Below, piece after piece: positions 7,690 through 16,640 of a stretch of DNA of 51,051 nucleotides. Positions within the stretch are counted from its first letter, which is position 1. Every line of letters begins with the position of its first letter. The translations under genes and the position numbers were made by a program. Source of the DNA: Bacteroidales bacterium (GTDB lineage Bacteria > Bacteroidota > Bacteroidia > Bacteroidales > P3); contig JAFSQF010000039.1 of assembly GCA_017446745.1 (NCBI GenBank), positions 1 through 51,051 on the forward strand, in the 5' to 3' direction. The notes below the pieces were generated by a model that saw nothing but the letters and a program-made list of their open reading frames with translations, made no database searches and was not told the origin of the DNA.

Positions 7690-8760
7690 ATGAAGAAAGC
7701 TTTTTGTTTGTTGGCATTGTGGCTTACGATAATAGCCGGGGCGGCCATGGCTCAAAAAGCCAAGAACGTGATTGTTATCATAGGTGATGGCATGGGCACC
7801 GCACAGGTCTACGCCTCGGTGGTGAACCAGCGGGACGGCTCCAATTTCCTGCGGTTCCCCTATTCGGGTTTCTCGCGCACTTTCTCCAATAATAAATACA
7901 CCACCGACAGCGGAGCCGGAGGCACAGCCATCGTGACGGGCCACAAGACCGACAACAGGCACATAGGGGTAAAGCCCGACGGGAGCCCGGTGAAATCTAT
8001 CCTCTCGATATGCAAGGAGCGCGGCATGGGAGCCGGCTTTGTGGTGACCAGCAGCGTGCTTGATGCCACGCCGGCAAGCACCTATGCCCATGTGCCCGAC
8101 CGCAAGATGTACGATTCGATAAGCCTGCACATGTCCCAGTGCGACTTCGACGTGATGATAGGCGGCGGCCTCACCAATTTCCGACCCGAGAACCGCAAGG
8201 ACGGGCTCAACCCCCTCGATACGCTCCTGAAACGGGGCTACGAGGTTACCTACAGCCTTGAGGAAATGAAAAAATCAAAGAGCTCTAAGCTGGTGACATT
8301 CTTCTGCGAGAACTACTACGGCCCCGTGGCTCCAGGCCGCGACCCCGTGCTGGTGGAAGGCACAAAAAAAGCTCTTGAAATCCTCGCCAAGAATCCTAAA
8401 GGCTTCTGCATGATGATAGAAGGGTCGCAGATTGACTGGGGATGCCACAACAACGACCAGGCGTATATGGAGGCCGAGCTGGCCGACTTCGAGAAGATGC
8501 TCGCCGTGGTGCTCGACTTCGCCGAGAAGGACGGCAACACCCTGGTGGTGGTCACCGCCGACCACGAAACTGGCGGCCTGGTGCTGCTCAGCGGCAACAT
8601 CGAGAAGGGCAAGAACGAATGCAAATACACCACCGACGGCCACTCGGGCGTCATGGTACCTGTGTTCTCCTACGGCCCCGGAGCAGAAAACTTCTCCGGC
8701 ATCCAAAACAACATTGACCTAATGCCTAAAATGCTCAAAGCATTAAAAATAAAGAACTAA
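7690..8760 (+). CDS. Alkaline phosphatase (PhoA superfamily), secreted
   Basis: 356 residues including a signal peptide that ends AMAQ (residues 19-22). It hydrolyses phosphate monoesters outside the cytoplasm with two zinc ions and one magnesium. Visible catalytic elements are GDGMG (32-36), the nucleophile loop TDSGAGG with Ser74, DATPASTYAHVPDR with the phosphate-binding Arg139 (about 126-139), MIEGSQIDWGCH with E244, D249 and H253, TADHETGG with D291-H292, and DGHSG with H318. At 356 residues it is shorter than E. coli PhoA (about 470), as many Bacteroidota enzymes are, through loss of peripheral loops. The full metal-ligand set looks intact, so it should be active. A periodic TCTATAA-rich spacer lies just upstream. 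Confidence 0.95.
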   Translation: MKKAFCLLALWLTIIAGAAMAQKAKNVIVIIGDGMGTAQVYASVVNQRDGSNFLRFPYSGFSRTFSNNKYTTDSGAGGTAIVTGHKTDNRHIGVKPDGSPVKSILSICKERGMGAGFVVTSSVLDATPASTYAHVPDRKMYDSISLHMSQCDFDVMIGGGLTNFRPENRKDGLNPLDTLLKRGYEVTYSLEEMKKSKSSKLVTFFCENYYGPVAPGRDPVLVEGTKKALEILAKNPKGFCMMIEGSQIDWGCHNNDQAYMEAELADFEKMLAVVLDFAEKDGNTLVVVTADHETGGLVLLSGNIEKGKNECKYTTDGHSGVMVPVFSYGPGAENFSGIQNNIDLMPKMLKALKIKN

Positions 8761-8836
8761 AACACATTGAATCATTAAACTGCTTAATTGTTTAATTATT
8801 TGACTGTTTAATTGTTGTCTGCAAATCCATCACATC

Positions 8837-9631
8837 TTGAAAAAGCTCTTCTTTCTAACTATATGTATACTCGCAAACGGGTTGGCCTGGGGGCAATTGA
8901 AGCTGACTGTCGACACCATGGCAACTCCTTATGTGGGTTTTGATTTCGGGACAGTGTTTGCCAGCGACAAACTGTCGTCAGAGAATGGCATGCACGACCT
9001 CTACAAAAACCCCTATCTGAATTTCGGCCTCGATGCCGGCTATAAATTCAAGAGCAACTGGCTGGTGAGCATCGACGGGAGCCTGATTTTCGGCAACGAC
9101 GTGCGCGACAAGGAGAAACGTATGCCCGCCGTCTTCAGCCGCGACGCCGCACCCATCATCATAGGCTCCAACGGCACCGACGCCCACCCCTCGGTCTACA
9201 ACAGGGCGTTATCACTGCGCCTCGGTGGAGGACGCATCTTCACCCTTGGCAACAACCCCAATTCCGGACTGACGCTTCGCCTCTTCGGGGGATTCATGCA
9301 ACAGAAAACCATCTTCAAGATGTATCAGGAACGCGCCCCACAGTTGGAAAACGACTATGCACGCCTCTACGACCACAAACGCCGCGGCATGACCATCACC
9401 GAGAGCATCGGCTACTGGTACATGAGCAACACAAGCAACTACTTCAACTTTTATATAGCACTGGAAGCCACACAATGCTGGAACAGGTCGGCACGAGAAT
9501 ACGTGATTGACGACCTCATGGGCCTCTACGGACCCGACGACACCCACTATTTCGACATGCTCTTCACCCTGAAGCTATGCTGGCTCTTCCCTCTGGCAGG
9601 CAAGACCGCCTATGACTATTATTTCTTTTAA
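8837..9631 (+). CDS. Outer-membrane beta-barrel-like protein of unknown function
   Basis: 264 residues, starting at TTG 8837 (MKKLFFLTICILANGLAWGQ), which gives a complete signal peptide; no ATG fits. The mature part alternates short amphipathic strands: YVGFDFGTVFA, LNFGLDAGYKF, WLVSIDGSLIFG, LSLRLGGGRIF, SGLTLRLFGGFMQ, YFNFYIALEATQCW, MLFTLKLCWLFPL. It ends in two Phe residues, the usual C-terminal signature of outer-membrane barrels. I do not recognise a named family. It sits between the phosphatase and the LPS gene waaA, and an AT-rich spacer with TTAATTGTTTAATT repeats precedes it. Confidence 0.7.
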   Translation: MKKLFFLTICILANGLAWGQLKLTVDTMATPYVGFDFGTVFASDKLSSENGMHDLYKNPYLNFGLDAGYKFKSNWLVSIDGSLIFGNDVRDKEKRMPAVFSRDAAPIIIGSNGTDAHPSVYNRALSLRLGGGRIFTLGNNPNSGLTLRLFGGFMQQKTIFKMYQERAPQLENDYARLYDHKRRGMTITESIGYWYMSNTSNYFNFYIALEATQCWNRSAREYVIDDLMGLYGPDDTHYFDMLFTLKLCWLFPLAGKTAYDYYFF

Positions 9632-9632
9632 A

Positions 9633-9690
9633 CAATTATAGAAAGTCTATATAATCTAGATAATCTATAAGTTCTAGAAACCCTAGAATT
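9633..9690 (+). repeat. Second periodic TCTA-rich spacer
   Basis: TTATAGAA, TCTATATA, TCTAGATA, TCTATAAG, TCTAGAAA and CCTAGAA occur in succession at about 10-bp steps upstream of waaA. It resembles the spacer at 7612-7670. Confidence 0.4.
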
Positions 9691-9709
9691 TCAAAAAAAA
9701 ACAAAAAAA

Positions 9710-10972
9710 ATGCGACTTATATATTCTTTTGCCATATCCATCTATGCGCTGGGAGTGCGAATGGCATCACCGTTCAACGAAAAAGCACGACAGATGCGCG
9801 ACGGGTGGCGGCATTGGCAAAAGAGACTGTCGCAGTTCGTCGGTCAACAGTCGCAACGCCAAAGTGGCCGTTCACGAACGGTATGGTTCCATGCCTCCTC
9901 GTTGGGCGAGTTCGAGCAGGCGCGTCCGGTATTGGAGCAGTTCCGACGTTCCAGGCCCGACTGGAAGGTGGTGCTGACGTTCTTTTCCCCCTCGGGCTAC
10001 GAGGTGCGCAAGAATTACGACCAAGCCGACCTGGTGATGTACCTGCCCATCGACACCCGCCGCAACGCCCGCCAATTTGTGGAGCTGCTACAGCCCGACA
10101 TGGCCCTGTTCGTGAAATACGACTTCTGGTTCAACTACCTCAACGAGCTTAAGAAACGTGGCACCCCTACCCTGCTCTTCTCCTCCATCTTCAGGCCCGG
10201 ACAGTACTTCTTCCGTTGGTATGGCGCTTGGTTCGCACGCCAGCTGCAATGCTACAGCCACATCTTCGTGCAGAACGAAGAGTCGGTGCGTCTGCTCGCC
10301 GGCGTAGGTTACCGCCACACCACTCTGGCTGGCGACACCCGCTTCGACCGCGTGTTCGACATCGCCGCACAGGCAAAACGCTTTGAAGGCGTAGAGAGAT
10401 TTGTGGGCGACAACCCCGTGCTGATGGCCGGCTCGAGCTGGGAACCCGACGAGAGCAACATCAAACAGTTCGCCGACAGCTACGACAAACCACTGAAAAT
10501 CATCCTTGCACCCCACATGATAGGTGCCGGCCACCTGAACCAGATCGAACATCTGATGGGCCCTGAGCAATGCCTCCGCTATTCGCAATTAGTAAGTGCA
10601 GAAGCCAGCCAGCTCAACCGTAAAGTATTGATTATAGACAATATCGGAATGCTCTCTTCACTCTATCGCTATGCCACCGTGGCCTACATCGGCGGCGGCT
10701 TCGGCAAAGGCATCCACAACATTCTGGAAGCCGCTGTGTTCGGCACCCCCGTATGCTTCGGACCCAACTACGGCAAATTCCAGGAGGCCAACGATATGAT
10801 TGCCTGCGGCGGAGCACGGAGCTACAACACAGCCGAAGAACTGTCGCAACTGCTGGGACGGTGGCTCGACGACAGCAACGAGAGAAAACGCGCAGCACAG
10901 GCTGCCATGAAATATATGGAAGAGCACCGCGGCTCGACGGCAAAGATTATGGAAAGGGTTGAGAAACTATGA
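9710..10972 (+). CDS. waaA: 3-deoxy-D-manno-octulosonic acid (Kdo) transferase
   Basis: 420 residues. It transfers Kdo from CMP-Kdo to lipid A precursors at the inner membrane. An N-terminal membrane anchor (LIYSFAISIYALGVRMASPF) is followed by the donor-binding and acceptor half with HASSLGEFEQARP (the catalytic Glu is in GEFE), FFSPSGYEVRKNY, and KYDFWFNYLNELKKRG. The GT-B C-terminal half has AGSSWEPDE, LAPHMI and AYIGGGFGKGIHNILEAAVFGTPV, all typical of the family. The stop overlaps the start of the TamL-like gene by 4 nt (ATGA), so the two envelope genes are translationally coupled. Confidence 0.95.
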   Translation: MRLIYSFAISIYALGVRMASPFNEKARQMRDGWRHWQKRLSQFVGQQSQRQSGRSRTVWFHASSLGEFEQARPVLEQFRRSRPDWKVVLTFFSPSGYEVRKNYDQADLVMYLPIDTRRNARQFVELLQPDMALFVKYDFWFNYLNELKKRGTPTLLFSSIFRPGQYFFRWYGAWFARQLQCYSHIFVQNEESVRLLAGVGYRHTTLAGDTRFDRVFDIAAQAKRFEGVERFVGDNPVLMAGSSWEPDESNIKQFADSYDKPLKIILAPHMIGAGHLNQIEHLMGPEQCLRYSQLVSAEASQLNRKVLIIDNIGMLSSLYRYATVAYIGGGFGKGIHNILEAAVFGTPVCFGPNYGKFQEANDMIACGGARSYNTAEELSQLLGRWLDDSNERKRAAQAAMKYMEEHRGSTAKIMERVEKL

Positions 10973-13392
10973 GGAGGTGGCTGAGACCTGCATGCCGCAT
11001 TGCCAGGCTGTCGCTGATGGCGATGGCCATGACACCATTGGTGTGCTCGTGCTTCAGCCTGAAAAAGCACGTGAACGAGGGCGAGAAAGTGCTGAACAAA
11101 AACCAGTTCGAAATAGTGATGCCCGATGGTCAGGAACCGCCAAAAGAAATCTATGAAGCCCTGACCGACATGAAGAAATACACTCAGCAGAAGCCCAACA
11201 GCCACGTGCTGGGCTTCGGTCCAAGAGTGTCGATGAGGATTTACTGCCTCTCGAATCCAAAGAAGGGCAATTTCTGGCACAACTACCTGCGGCGCAAGGG
11301 GCAAGAGCCTGTGATATACGACAGTAACGCCACGATGAAGACCTGTTCGGAAATAGCGGGATTGCTTGAATCGAAGGGCTGTTTCGGGTCGGACGTGACG
11401 TTCGACACCTTTGAGAAAGGGCTTTACGACATCAACGTGATTTACAAAGTGCGTCCCCGGCAGCGCTACAACATCAGCCGCGTCAGCTTCCGCGCCGAGA
11501 CCCGCGCCGTCGACAGCCTGCTACAGGTGTGGCGGAGCGAGAGCCTGCTGCAAGAGGGCGACTGGTACGACCAGGAGAAAATGGGCGAAGAACGCAAACG
11601 CATTGTGGAACGCCTGCGCAACGAAGGCTACTACTACGCCTCCACCGACTTGATCACCTACATCGTCGACACCGCCTTCGACGACCACAAGCTGACCATA
11701 CGGCTCAACCTCCGCAACCCCATGCTGCTTCAACCCGACCGGAGCTCCAAAGCAAGCCCTCTGCAACGCTACAGGATAGACAACATACTTATCTATCCCA
11801 ACACCTCCACCATAGGTCAAGAAAGCCATTTCGACACTCTCAGCACAACGCTGAACTTCCGCGACCGCATCACCAACTACAGCTACCTCTACGACAAACC
11901 CATGACGCTGAACCCCAACGTCATCAACCGTTCCCTCTTCCTCTTCAGGGGGCAGACTTTCCGCACGCGCAACATCGAACGCACCTATAGCTCGCTCCTG
12001 AGCCTTAGAAACTTCAAATACATTCATATAACCTTCAGCGAATCGCCTTTCAGCAACGACACCAACCGCCTGCTCGACGCCAAAGTGAGCCTGCTGACAG
12101 CACAACGGCAGCGCCTCTCGCTATCGTTGGAGCTGAACAACTCGTCGCCCTTCGGACAAGACCTGGGCGTGGAAGGCCTCACCAGCGGCAATTTCGGCAC
12201 CGAGCTGAAACTGAGCTACCAAAACAAAAACATTTTCGGCGGCGCCGAGCAATTCAAGGCCGAAGTGTCGCTCCTGGCTGAGCTGCCAAAGCTGATATTC
12301 AAGGAGAGCGACAGCGAACTGAGAAACAATATCGTCAACCTGGAGACCGGCGTAAACCTCTCGATAGACTTCCCCACTTTCCTGTTCCCCTTCACGCGCG
12401 ACGTTCTCTGGCAACGCATGAGGCCCCACACCATGGTGAGCTTCGGCGCCAACTATCAGCTCCACAGCTATTTCGAGCGGCTGCTCATGAATGTGGGCTT
12501 CGGCTACAACTGGCACCAGAACCGCGTAACCCATCAGCTGCTGCCTATCGATATGACCTTCGTGCGCTTCTTCAACATCGACACCGCCTTCAAAGGCCGC
12601 CTGCTGAGGACCAACGACATGAGGGTAAAATACCAATACAGCGACCACTTCATCTTCGACACACGCTACGACTTCACCTACAACACCCAGACCTACGGCA
12701 CACGTAACAATTTCGACTACCTGTACGTGTCGCTGGAAAGTGCCGGCAACCTTCTGGCCGGGCTGAGCCGCCTCGGCAACGGCACGACAGACACCAACGG
12801 CATACGGCAAATTTTCGGCGTGCCCTATTCCCAATATGTGCGACTTACGACAGAATACAAGCACTATTTCTATATCGGACAGCGCAGCACGCTGGTGGCA
12901 CGCGCCATGGTGGGCATTGGCGTGCCCTATGGCAATTCCTCGGCGATGCCCTACGAGAAAGGCTTTTACGGCGGCGGCCCCACCACATTGAGGGCATGGC
13001 ACCTGCGCCGCCTCGGCCCCGGACTGTTCCAAGCCGGCGACAACCAGATGCTTGAACGCATTGGCGACATCCAGCTGGTTATGAACCTCGAGCACCGTTT
13101 CCCCCTGTTTTCCATCCTCGAGGGGGCACTGTTTGCCGACATGGGCAATGTGTGGCTGATGCACGAATCCGAAGAATTCCCCAACGGCAGACTGAAACTC
13201 AGCGACCTGCCCAAAAGCATAGCTCTTGGTATGGGCCTGGGCATCAGAGCCAACATCAGTATCGTGACAGTGCGCCTGGACCTTGCCATGCCATTCTACG
13301 ACCCCGGCATGGAAAGCTCCGCACGCTGGCGCCCCCCCTATTGGAAATTAAACCAGTTGACAGCCAATTTCGGTATAGACTACCCTTTTTAG
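10969..13392 (+). CDS. BamA/TamA-family outer-membrane lipoprotein (TamL-like)
   Basis: 807 residues. The N-terminus is a lipoprotein signal with cysteines in TPLVCSC, as in TamL, the lipidated TamA homologue of Bacteroidota. POTRA-like repeats occupy about 45-400: VTFDTFEKGLYDINVIYKV, RYRIDNILIYPN, RTRNIERTYSSLLSLRNFKYIHI. The C-terminal half is an Omp85 16-strand barrel: SLSLELNNSSPFGQ, FYGGGPTTLRAWHLRRLGPG (the GRGxxRG-like loop 6 region), ALFADMGNVW, GMGLGIR, ending NFGIDYPF. The family inserts or assembles outer-membrane proteins. Coupling with waaA fits an envelope-biogenesis unit. Confidence 0.9.
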   Translation: MRRWLRPACRIARLSLMAMAMTPLVCSCFSLKKHVNEGEKVLNKNQFEIVMPDGQEPPKEIYEALTDMKKYTQQKPNSHVLGFGPRVSMRIYCLSNPKKGNFWHNYLRRKGQEPVIYDSNATMKTCSEIAGLLESKGCFGSDVTFDTFEKGLYDINVIYKVRPRQRYNISRVSFRAETRAVDSLLQVWRSESLLQEGDWYDQEKMGEERKRIVERLRNEGYYYASTDLITYIVDTAFDDHKLTIRLNLRNPMLLQPDRSSKASPLQRYRIDNILIYPNTSTIGQESHFDTLSTTLNFRDRITNYSYLYDKPMTLNPNVINRSLFLFRGQTFRTRNIERTYSSLLSLRNFKYIHITFSESPFSNDTNRLLDAKVSLLTAQRQRLSLSLELNNSSPFGQDLGVEGLTSGNFGTELKLSYQNKNIFGGAEQFKAEVSLLAELPKLIFKESDSELRNNIVNLETGVNLSIDFPTFLFPFTRDVLWQRMRPHTMVSFGANYQLHSYFERLLMNVGFGYNWHQNRVTHQLLPIDMTFVRFFNIDTAFKGRLLRTNDMRVKYQYSDHFIFDTRYDFTYNTQTYGTRNNFDYLYVSLESAGNLLAGLSRLGNGTTDTNGIRQIFGVPYSQYVRLTTEYKHYFYIGQRSTLVARAMVGIGVPYGNSSAMPYEKGFYGGGPTTLRAWHLRRLGPGLFQAGDNQMLERIGDIQLVMNLEHRFPLFSILEGALFADMGNVWLMHESEEFPNGRLKLSDLPKSIALGMGLGIRANISIVTVRLDLAMPFYDPGMESSARWRPPYWKLNQLTANFGIDYPF

Positions 13393-13400
13393 CAACCATC

Positions 13401-13408
13401 TATTTTTG
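13401..13408 (+). promoter_or_regulatory. Possible -7 box for the polyprenyl synthetase gene
   Basis: TATTTTTG directly after the stop of the TamL-like gene, 72 bp before the ATG at 13480. Confidence 0.4.
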
Positions 13409-13479
13409 TATCATTAATTTATCGAAAACGGCAAGACAACAAGACAACGAAACATAGACAAATCTGAAAAAACAACATA

Positions 13480-14454
13480 ATGTATACATTAAAAGAACTG
13501 TCAGAAAAAGTAAAGGCCTATTTTGAAGCCGAGAGCTTCATGGGGAAACCCGAGCACCTCTACGAACCTATTGCATATACGATGAAGCAAAGTGGCAAAC
13601 GTATCAGACCCACCATGTTGTTGGCCGCCACACAGCTGTTTGGAGGCGATGTGGAGCAGGCTCGCTTCGCGGCTATAGGCATAGAGACCTTCCACAACTT
13701 CACCCTGCTGCACGACGACCTGATGGACCGCTCGCCGATGCGCAGAGGCATGCCCACCGTCTACCGCAAATGGGACGAGAACAGGGCCATCCTGTCGGGC
13801 GACGCCATGGAAATAATGGCATTACACTACTTTCTGCTGCTGCCCCATAAAAACATACAGCAAATACTGCAGACCTTTGAACGCACCGGTATGGAGATTT
13901 GCGAGGGACAGCAGTACGACATGGATTTCGAGCACCGCGACGACGTGAGCATCAGCGAATATATGGAAATGATACGTCTGAAAACGGCCGTGCTACTTGG
14001 CGGGGCTCTGAAGATGGGAGCCCTCTATGCCGATGCCTCTGTGGCCGAACAAGAGGCAATCTACCGCTTCGGCATCGACCTGGGGCTGGCCTTCCAGCTC
14101 CGCGACGACTATCTGGACGCCTGGGGCGACCCCAAGACTTTCGGCAAGCAGACCGGCACCGACATAAAGGACAACAAGAAAACCTATCTGGTGCTGAGAG
14201 CATTGGAAAAAGGCAACGCCACACAACGGCAAAGGCTCCTGAATCTTTTCCACAACACGCCCGACGACCCCACGGAGAAGATAGCCGAAGTGATGCAAAT
14301 CTATGAAGCTCTGGAAATCAAGAAAGATGTGGAGCACGAGGTGGAACGATACAGCGAGGCGGCCCTACAGCATCTGGCCAGCATAGAACGTCAAGAAGAG
14401 GCCAAAAAGCCGTTGCAGGACCTGGCCCAGACCATGATGGCAAGAGAGAAATAA
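13480..14454 (+). CDS. Polyprenyl (trans-isoprenyl) diphosphate synthase
   Basis: 324 residues, the usual length of the family. It condenses isopentenyl diphosphate with an allylic diphosphate in the cytoplasm, for quinone side chains or short-chain prenyl diphosphates. The first aspartate motif is DDLMD (79-83) inside LLHDDLMDRSPMRRGMPT, and the second is DDYLD in FQLRDDYLDAWGDPKTFGKQ, followed by KDNKKTYL. The upstream KQSGKRIRPTMLL segment binds IPP. Chain length cannot be read reliably. Residue positions before the first motif hold FHNFTLLH, with Phe at positions that often shorten the product, so a farnesyl or geranylgeranyl product is possible. Confidence 0.9.
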   Translation: MYTLKELSEKVKAYFEAESFMGKPEHLYEPIAYTMKQSGKRIRPTMLLAATQLFGGDVEQARFAAIGIETFHNFTLLHDDLMDRSPMRRGMPTVYRKWDENRAILSGDAMEIMALHYFLLLPHKNIQQILQTFERTGMEICEGQQYDMDFEHRDDVSISEYMEMIRLKTAVLLGGALKMGALYADASVAEQEAIYRFGIDLGLAFQLRDDYLDAWGDPKTFGKQTGTDIKDNKKTYLVLRALEKGNATQRQRLLNLFHNTPDDPTEKIAEVMQIYEALEIKKDVEHEVERYSEAALQHLASIERQEEAKKPLQDLAQTMMAREK

Positions 14455-14602
14455 TGCTTGAATTGTAGCCCCTGCCTGAACGCTTTCGGGCACAAAATAA
14501 TGACAAGACAAAGAACAAACAAATAACACTATATTTATCAATTGATTAAAAACACAAGAAGCGATAATAACACATAAAAATCGAAAAAAAAACGAAAAAA
14601 AA

Positions 14603-14633
14603 TTTCTCAGTTGCAAACTTATTACTAAATTTG
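14603..14633 (+). promoter_or_regulatory. Promoter of the ExbB-ExbD operon
   Basis: TTTC (14603-14606) is followed after 19 bp by TAAATTTG (14626-14633), a good -33/-7 pair of the Bacteroidota type. The predicted leader is about 60 nt. The TTGCAAAC sequences at 14611 and 14631 are 20 bp apart. Confidence 0.6.
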
Positions 14634-14700
14634 CAAACATATTGTGACAATGCATAAATAGATTAACTAATTAATAATTAACACAATTTAAAAACGAACC

Positions 14701-15531
14701 ATGAAAAAAGTAATTGCATTAATGTCGGTAATTGGATTATTGACATTCACCAATCTCAACAATGTGATGGCTCAGGATACTGCCGCCGACGCGGCCGCCG
14801 CCACCGAACAGGTAACCGATGATTCGGCAGCCATGGCTGAAGCAGAAGCCGAAGCTGCAGCCCCCGTGGCCCCCGCAGTCCAGGACGACGCCGTGGAATC
14901 CAAATCGTTCCACGAAGTCCTGAAAGAGAAGTATATCCAGGGAGGTGCCGGCTGGATGACCCCCGTGCTTCTGTGCTTGATCCTCGGTATGGCACTGGTT
15001 ATCGAGCGTATCATCTACCTGAACATGGCCACCACCAATGTCAACGCACTGCTCGAAGGCATTGAGGGCAACGTGAAGAAAGGTGACTACAATGCCGCCA
15101 AAGAGCTCTGCCGCAACACCCGTGGTCCCGTGGCCAGCATCTTCTACCAGGGTCTGGACCGCGTTGACGAAGGTCTGGAGAACGTCGAGAAAGCCGTCAC
15201 CAGCTACGGTGGCGTGCAGATGGCCCGCCTTGAAGCCAACCTGACGTGGATTGCCCTGTTCATCGCTCTGGCTCCCTCCTTCGGATTCCTCGGCACCGTT
15301 ATCGGTATGGTGCAGGCCTTCGACGACATCGAGAAAGCCGGTGATATCAGCCCGACGGTTGTCGCTGGTGGTATGAAGGTCGCTCTGTTGACCACCGTGT
15401 TCGGCCTTATCGTCGCTATCATCCTTCAGATTTTCTACAACTATCTGCTTACCAAGATCGAAGGCCTTGTGGCTCAGATGGAAGACGGTTCCATCTCGTT
15501 CATGGACATCCTGGTGAAAAACAAGAAATAA
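14701..15531 (+). CDS. exbB: MotA/TolQ/ExbB proton channel protein
   Basis: 276 residues. It forms the proton-conducting ring that, with ExbD, energises TonB-dependent outer-membrane transport. Residues 1-24 look like a signal or first TM segment, followed by an unusual Ala/Glu-rich acidic linker (about 27-65). The three family TM segments follow: WMTPVLLCLILGMALVIERI (about 85-104), WIALFIALAPSFGFLGTVIG (about 181-200) and KVALLTTVFGLIVAIILQIF (about 226-245). LGTVIGMVQAF is the family hallmark. First gene of a four-gene operon with a membrane protein and two ExbD genes. Confidence 0.92.
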   Translation: MKKVIALMSVIGLLTFTNLNNVMAQDTAADAAAATEQVTDDSAAMAEAEAEAAAPVAPAVQDDAVESKSFHEVLKEKYIQGGAGWMTPVLLCLILGMALVIERIIYLNMATTNVNALLEGIEGNVKKGDYNAAKELCRNTRGPVASIFYQGLDRVDEGLENVEKAVTSYGGVQMARLEANLTWIALFIALAPSFGFLGTVIGMVQAFDDIEKAGDISPTVVAGGMKVALLTTVFGLIVAIILQIFYNYLLTKIEGLVAQMEDGSISFMDILVKNKK

Positions 15532-15625
15532 TCTTTCTTGCGCGAAAAAGCGAAGGGCAGAGAGACAAACAAAGAACACCACTCTGCAACCTTTAAAACT
15601 TTAAACCCTTAAACAAAAAAAAATC

Positions 15626-16054
15626 ATGCAAGAAAAGACAAGAAAACTCATAATGTTGATAAGCCTGGCCGTGGCAGTAGTTGTGGCGGTCTGTGCTATC
15701 CTCTTTGCAGCCAACCAGGAGAAGTTCGGCGGCCTGTTCGACGTGGCTTTCTGGGTGCTGGTATGCTATATTGTGTGCAGTCTGCTGATATGGCTTTTCT
15801 ATGGCATCATCAGCGTCACGAAGAAGCCCAAGAAAGCGGGCATATTTGCCGGCGTAGTGGTGTTGGTCATCGTGGCCGGCGTACTGCTGGGTCTCACCGA
15901 CTCGGCCATGCCTACCGACCTGCTGCAGAAATACAGCGTCTCGGTGTCGGCGTCGAAGCTGATAGGCATAGCCTGCTACATAACCTACATCACCGTCATC
16001 GGTGCCCTGGTGCTGATGATCTATTCCGCAGTTTCTAAAGCTCTTAAAAAGTAA
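15626..16054 (+). CDS. Small four-TM membrane protein between exbB and exbD
   Basis: 142 residues with four hydrophobic segments: LIMLISLAVAVVVAVCAILF (about 8-27), VAFWVLVCYIVCSLLIWLFY (about 40-59), AGIFAGVVVLVIVAGVLLGL (about 72-91) and LIGIACYITYITVIGALVLM (about 112-131). There is no catalytic motif. The position between exbB and exbD genes, with 94 bp before and 8 bp after, implies a part of, or partner in, the same energy-transduction complex. I know no function for it. Confidence 0.75.
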   Translation: MQEKTRKLIMLISLAVAVVVAVCAILFAANQEKFGGLFDVAFWVLVCYIVCSLLIWLFYGIISVTKKPKKAGIFAGVVVLVIVAGVLLGLTDSAMPTDLLQKYSVSVSASKLIGIACYITYITVIGALVLMIYSAVSKALKK

Positions 16055-16062
16055 GTATCACT

Positions 16063-16623
16063 ATGGGTAAAAAATCAACTCCTGGCTTAAATACCAGCGC
16101 CATGTCCGACATCTCGTTCCTGTTGTTGGCCTTCTTCCTGATGACCTCCAACATCAACACGGATATGGGTATAGCCCGACGCCTGCCGCAGCCGCTGCCG
16201 CCGGACTTCAAACCGCCAGAAGTTCGTGAACGTAACATCTTTCAGGTGAAAATCAACCGCAACGACCGCATCCTGTTCAACAAGGAGGTGGGCGATGTGA
16301 GCTTGCTGAAGGACCGCGCCAAGGAATTCCTTGGCAACCCGACAGACCGCCCGGACCTGCCAGAGAAAGTGATTATCGATATCCCCTACATCGGCAATTA
16401 TCCGGTATCGAAAGGTGTTATCTCGTTGCAGAACGACCGTGGTACTTCGTACGAAACCTACTTCAAGGTGCAGAACGAACTCACGGCAGCCATCAACGAG
16501 ATGCGTGACGAACTCTCGCGCAGCAAATTCAGTAGACCATATAAAGATTTGGACGAGGACCGCCGCGACGCCATAGACAAAGCAATCCCTGTGGCTATCT
16601 CGGAGGCCGAGCCTAAAAAATAA
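16063..16623 (+). CDS. exbD: ExbD/TolR family protein (first copy)
   Basis: 186 residues. One N-terminal TM helix follows a short cytoplasmic tail: NTSAMSDISFLLLAFFLMTS (about 10-29) with the essential Asp in SDISF. The periplasmic domain is longer than usual (about 150 residues) and carries the KVIIDIPYIGNYPVSKGVIS segment and a charged C-terminus. It couples proton flow through ExbB to an outer-membrane client such as TonB. Starts 8 bp after the small membrane protein. Confidence 0.9.
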   Translation: MGKKSTPGLNTSAMSDISFLLLAFFLMTSNINTDMGIARRLPQPLPPDFKPPEVRERNIFQVKINRNDRILFNKEVGDVSLLKDRAKEFLGNPTDRPDLPEKVIIDIPYIGNYPVSKGVISLQNDRGTSYETYFKVQNELTAAINEMRDELSRSKFSRPYKDLDEDRRDAIDKAIPVAISEAEPKK

Positions 16624-16640
16624 GAGAGGAGAAAAGAATA

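Noticed and set aside
12121-13164. A long minus-strand open frame opposite the TamL-like gene
   Set aside because: The plus strand has a complete Omp85 protein. The antisense frame reflects codon bias and has no family signature.
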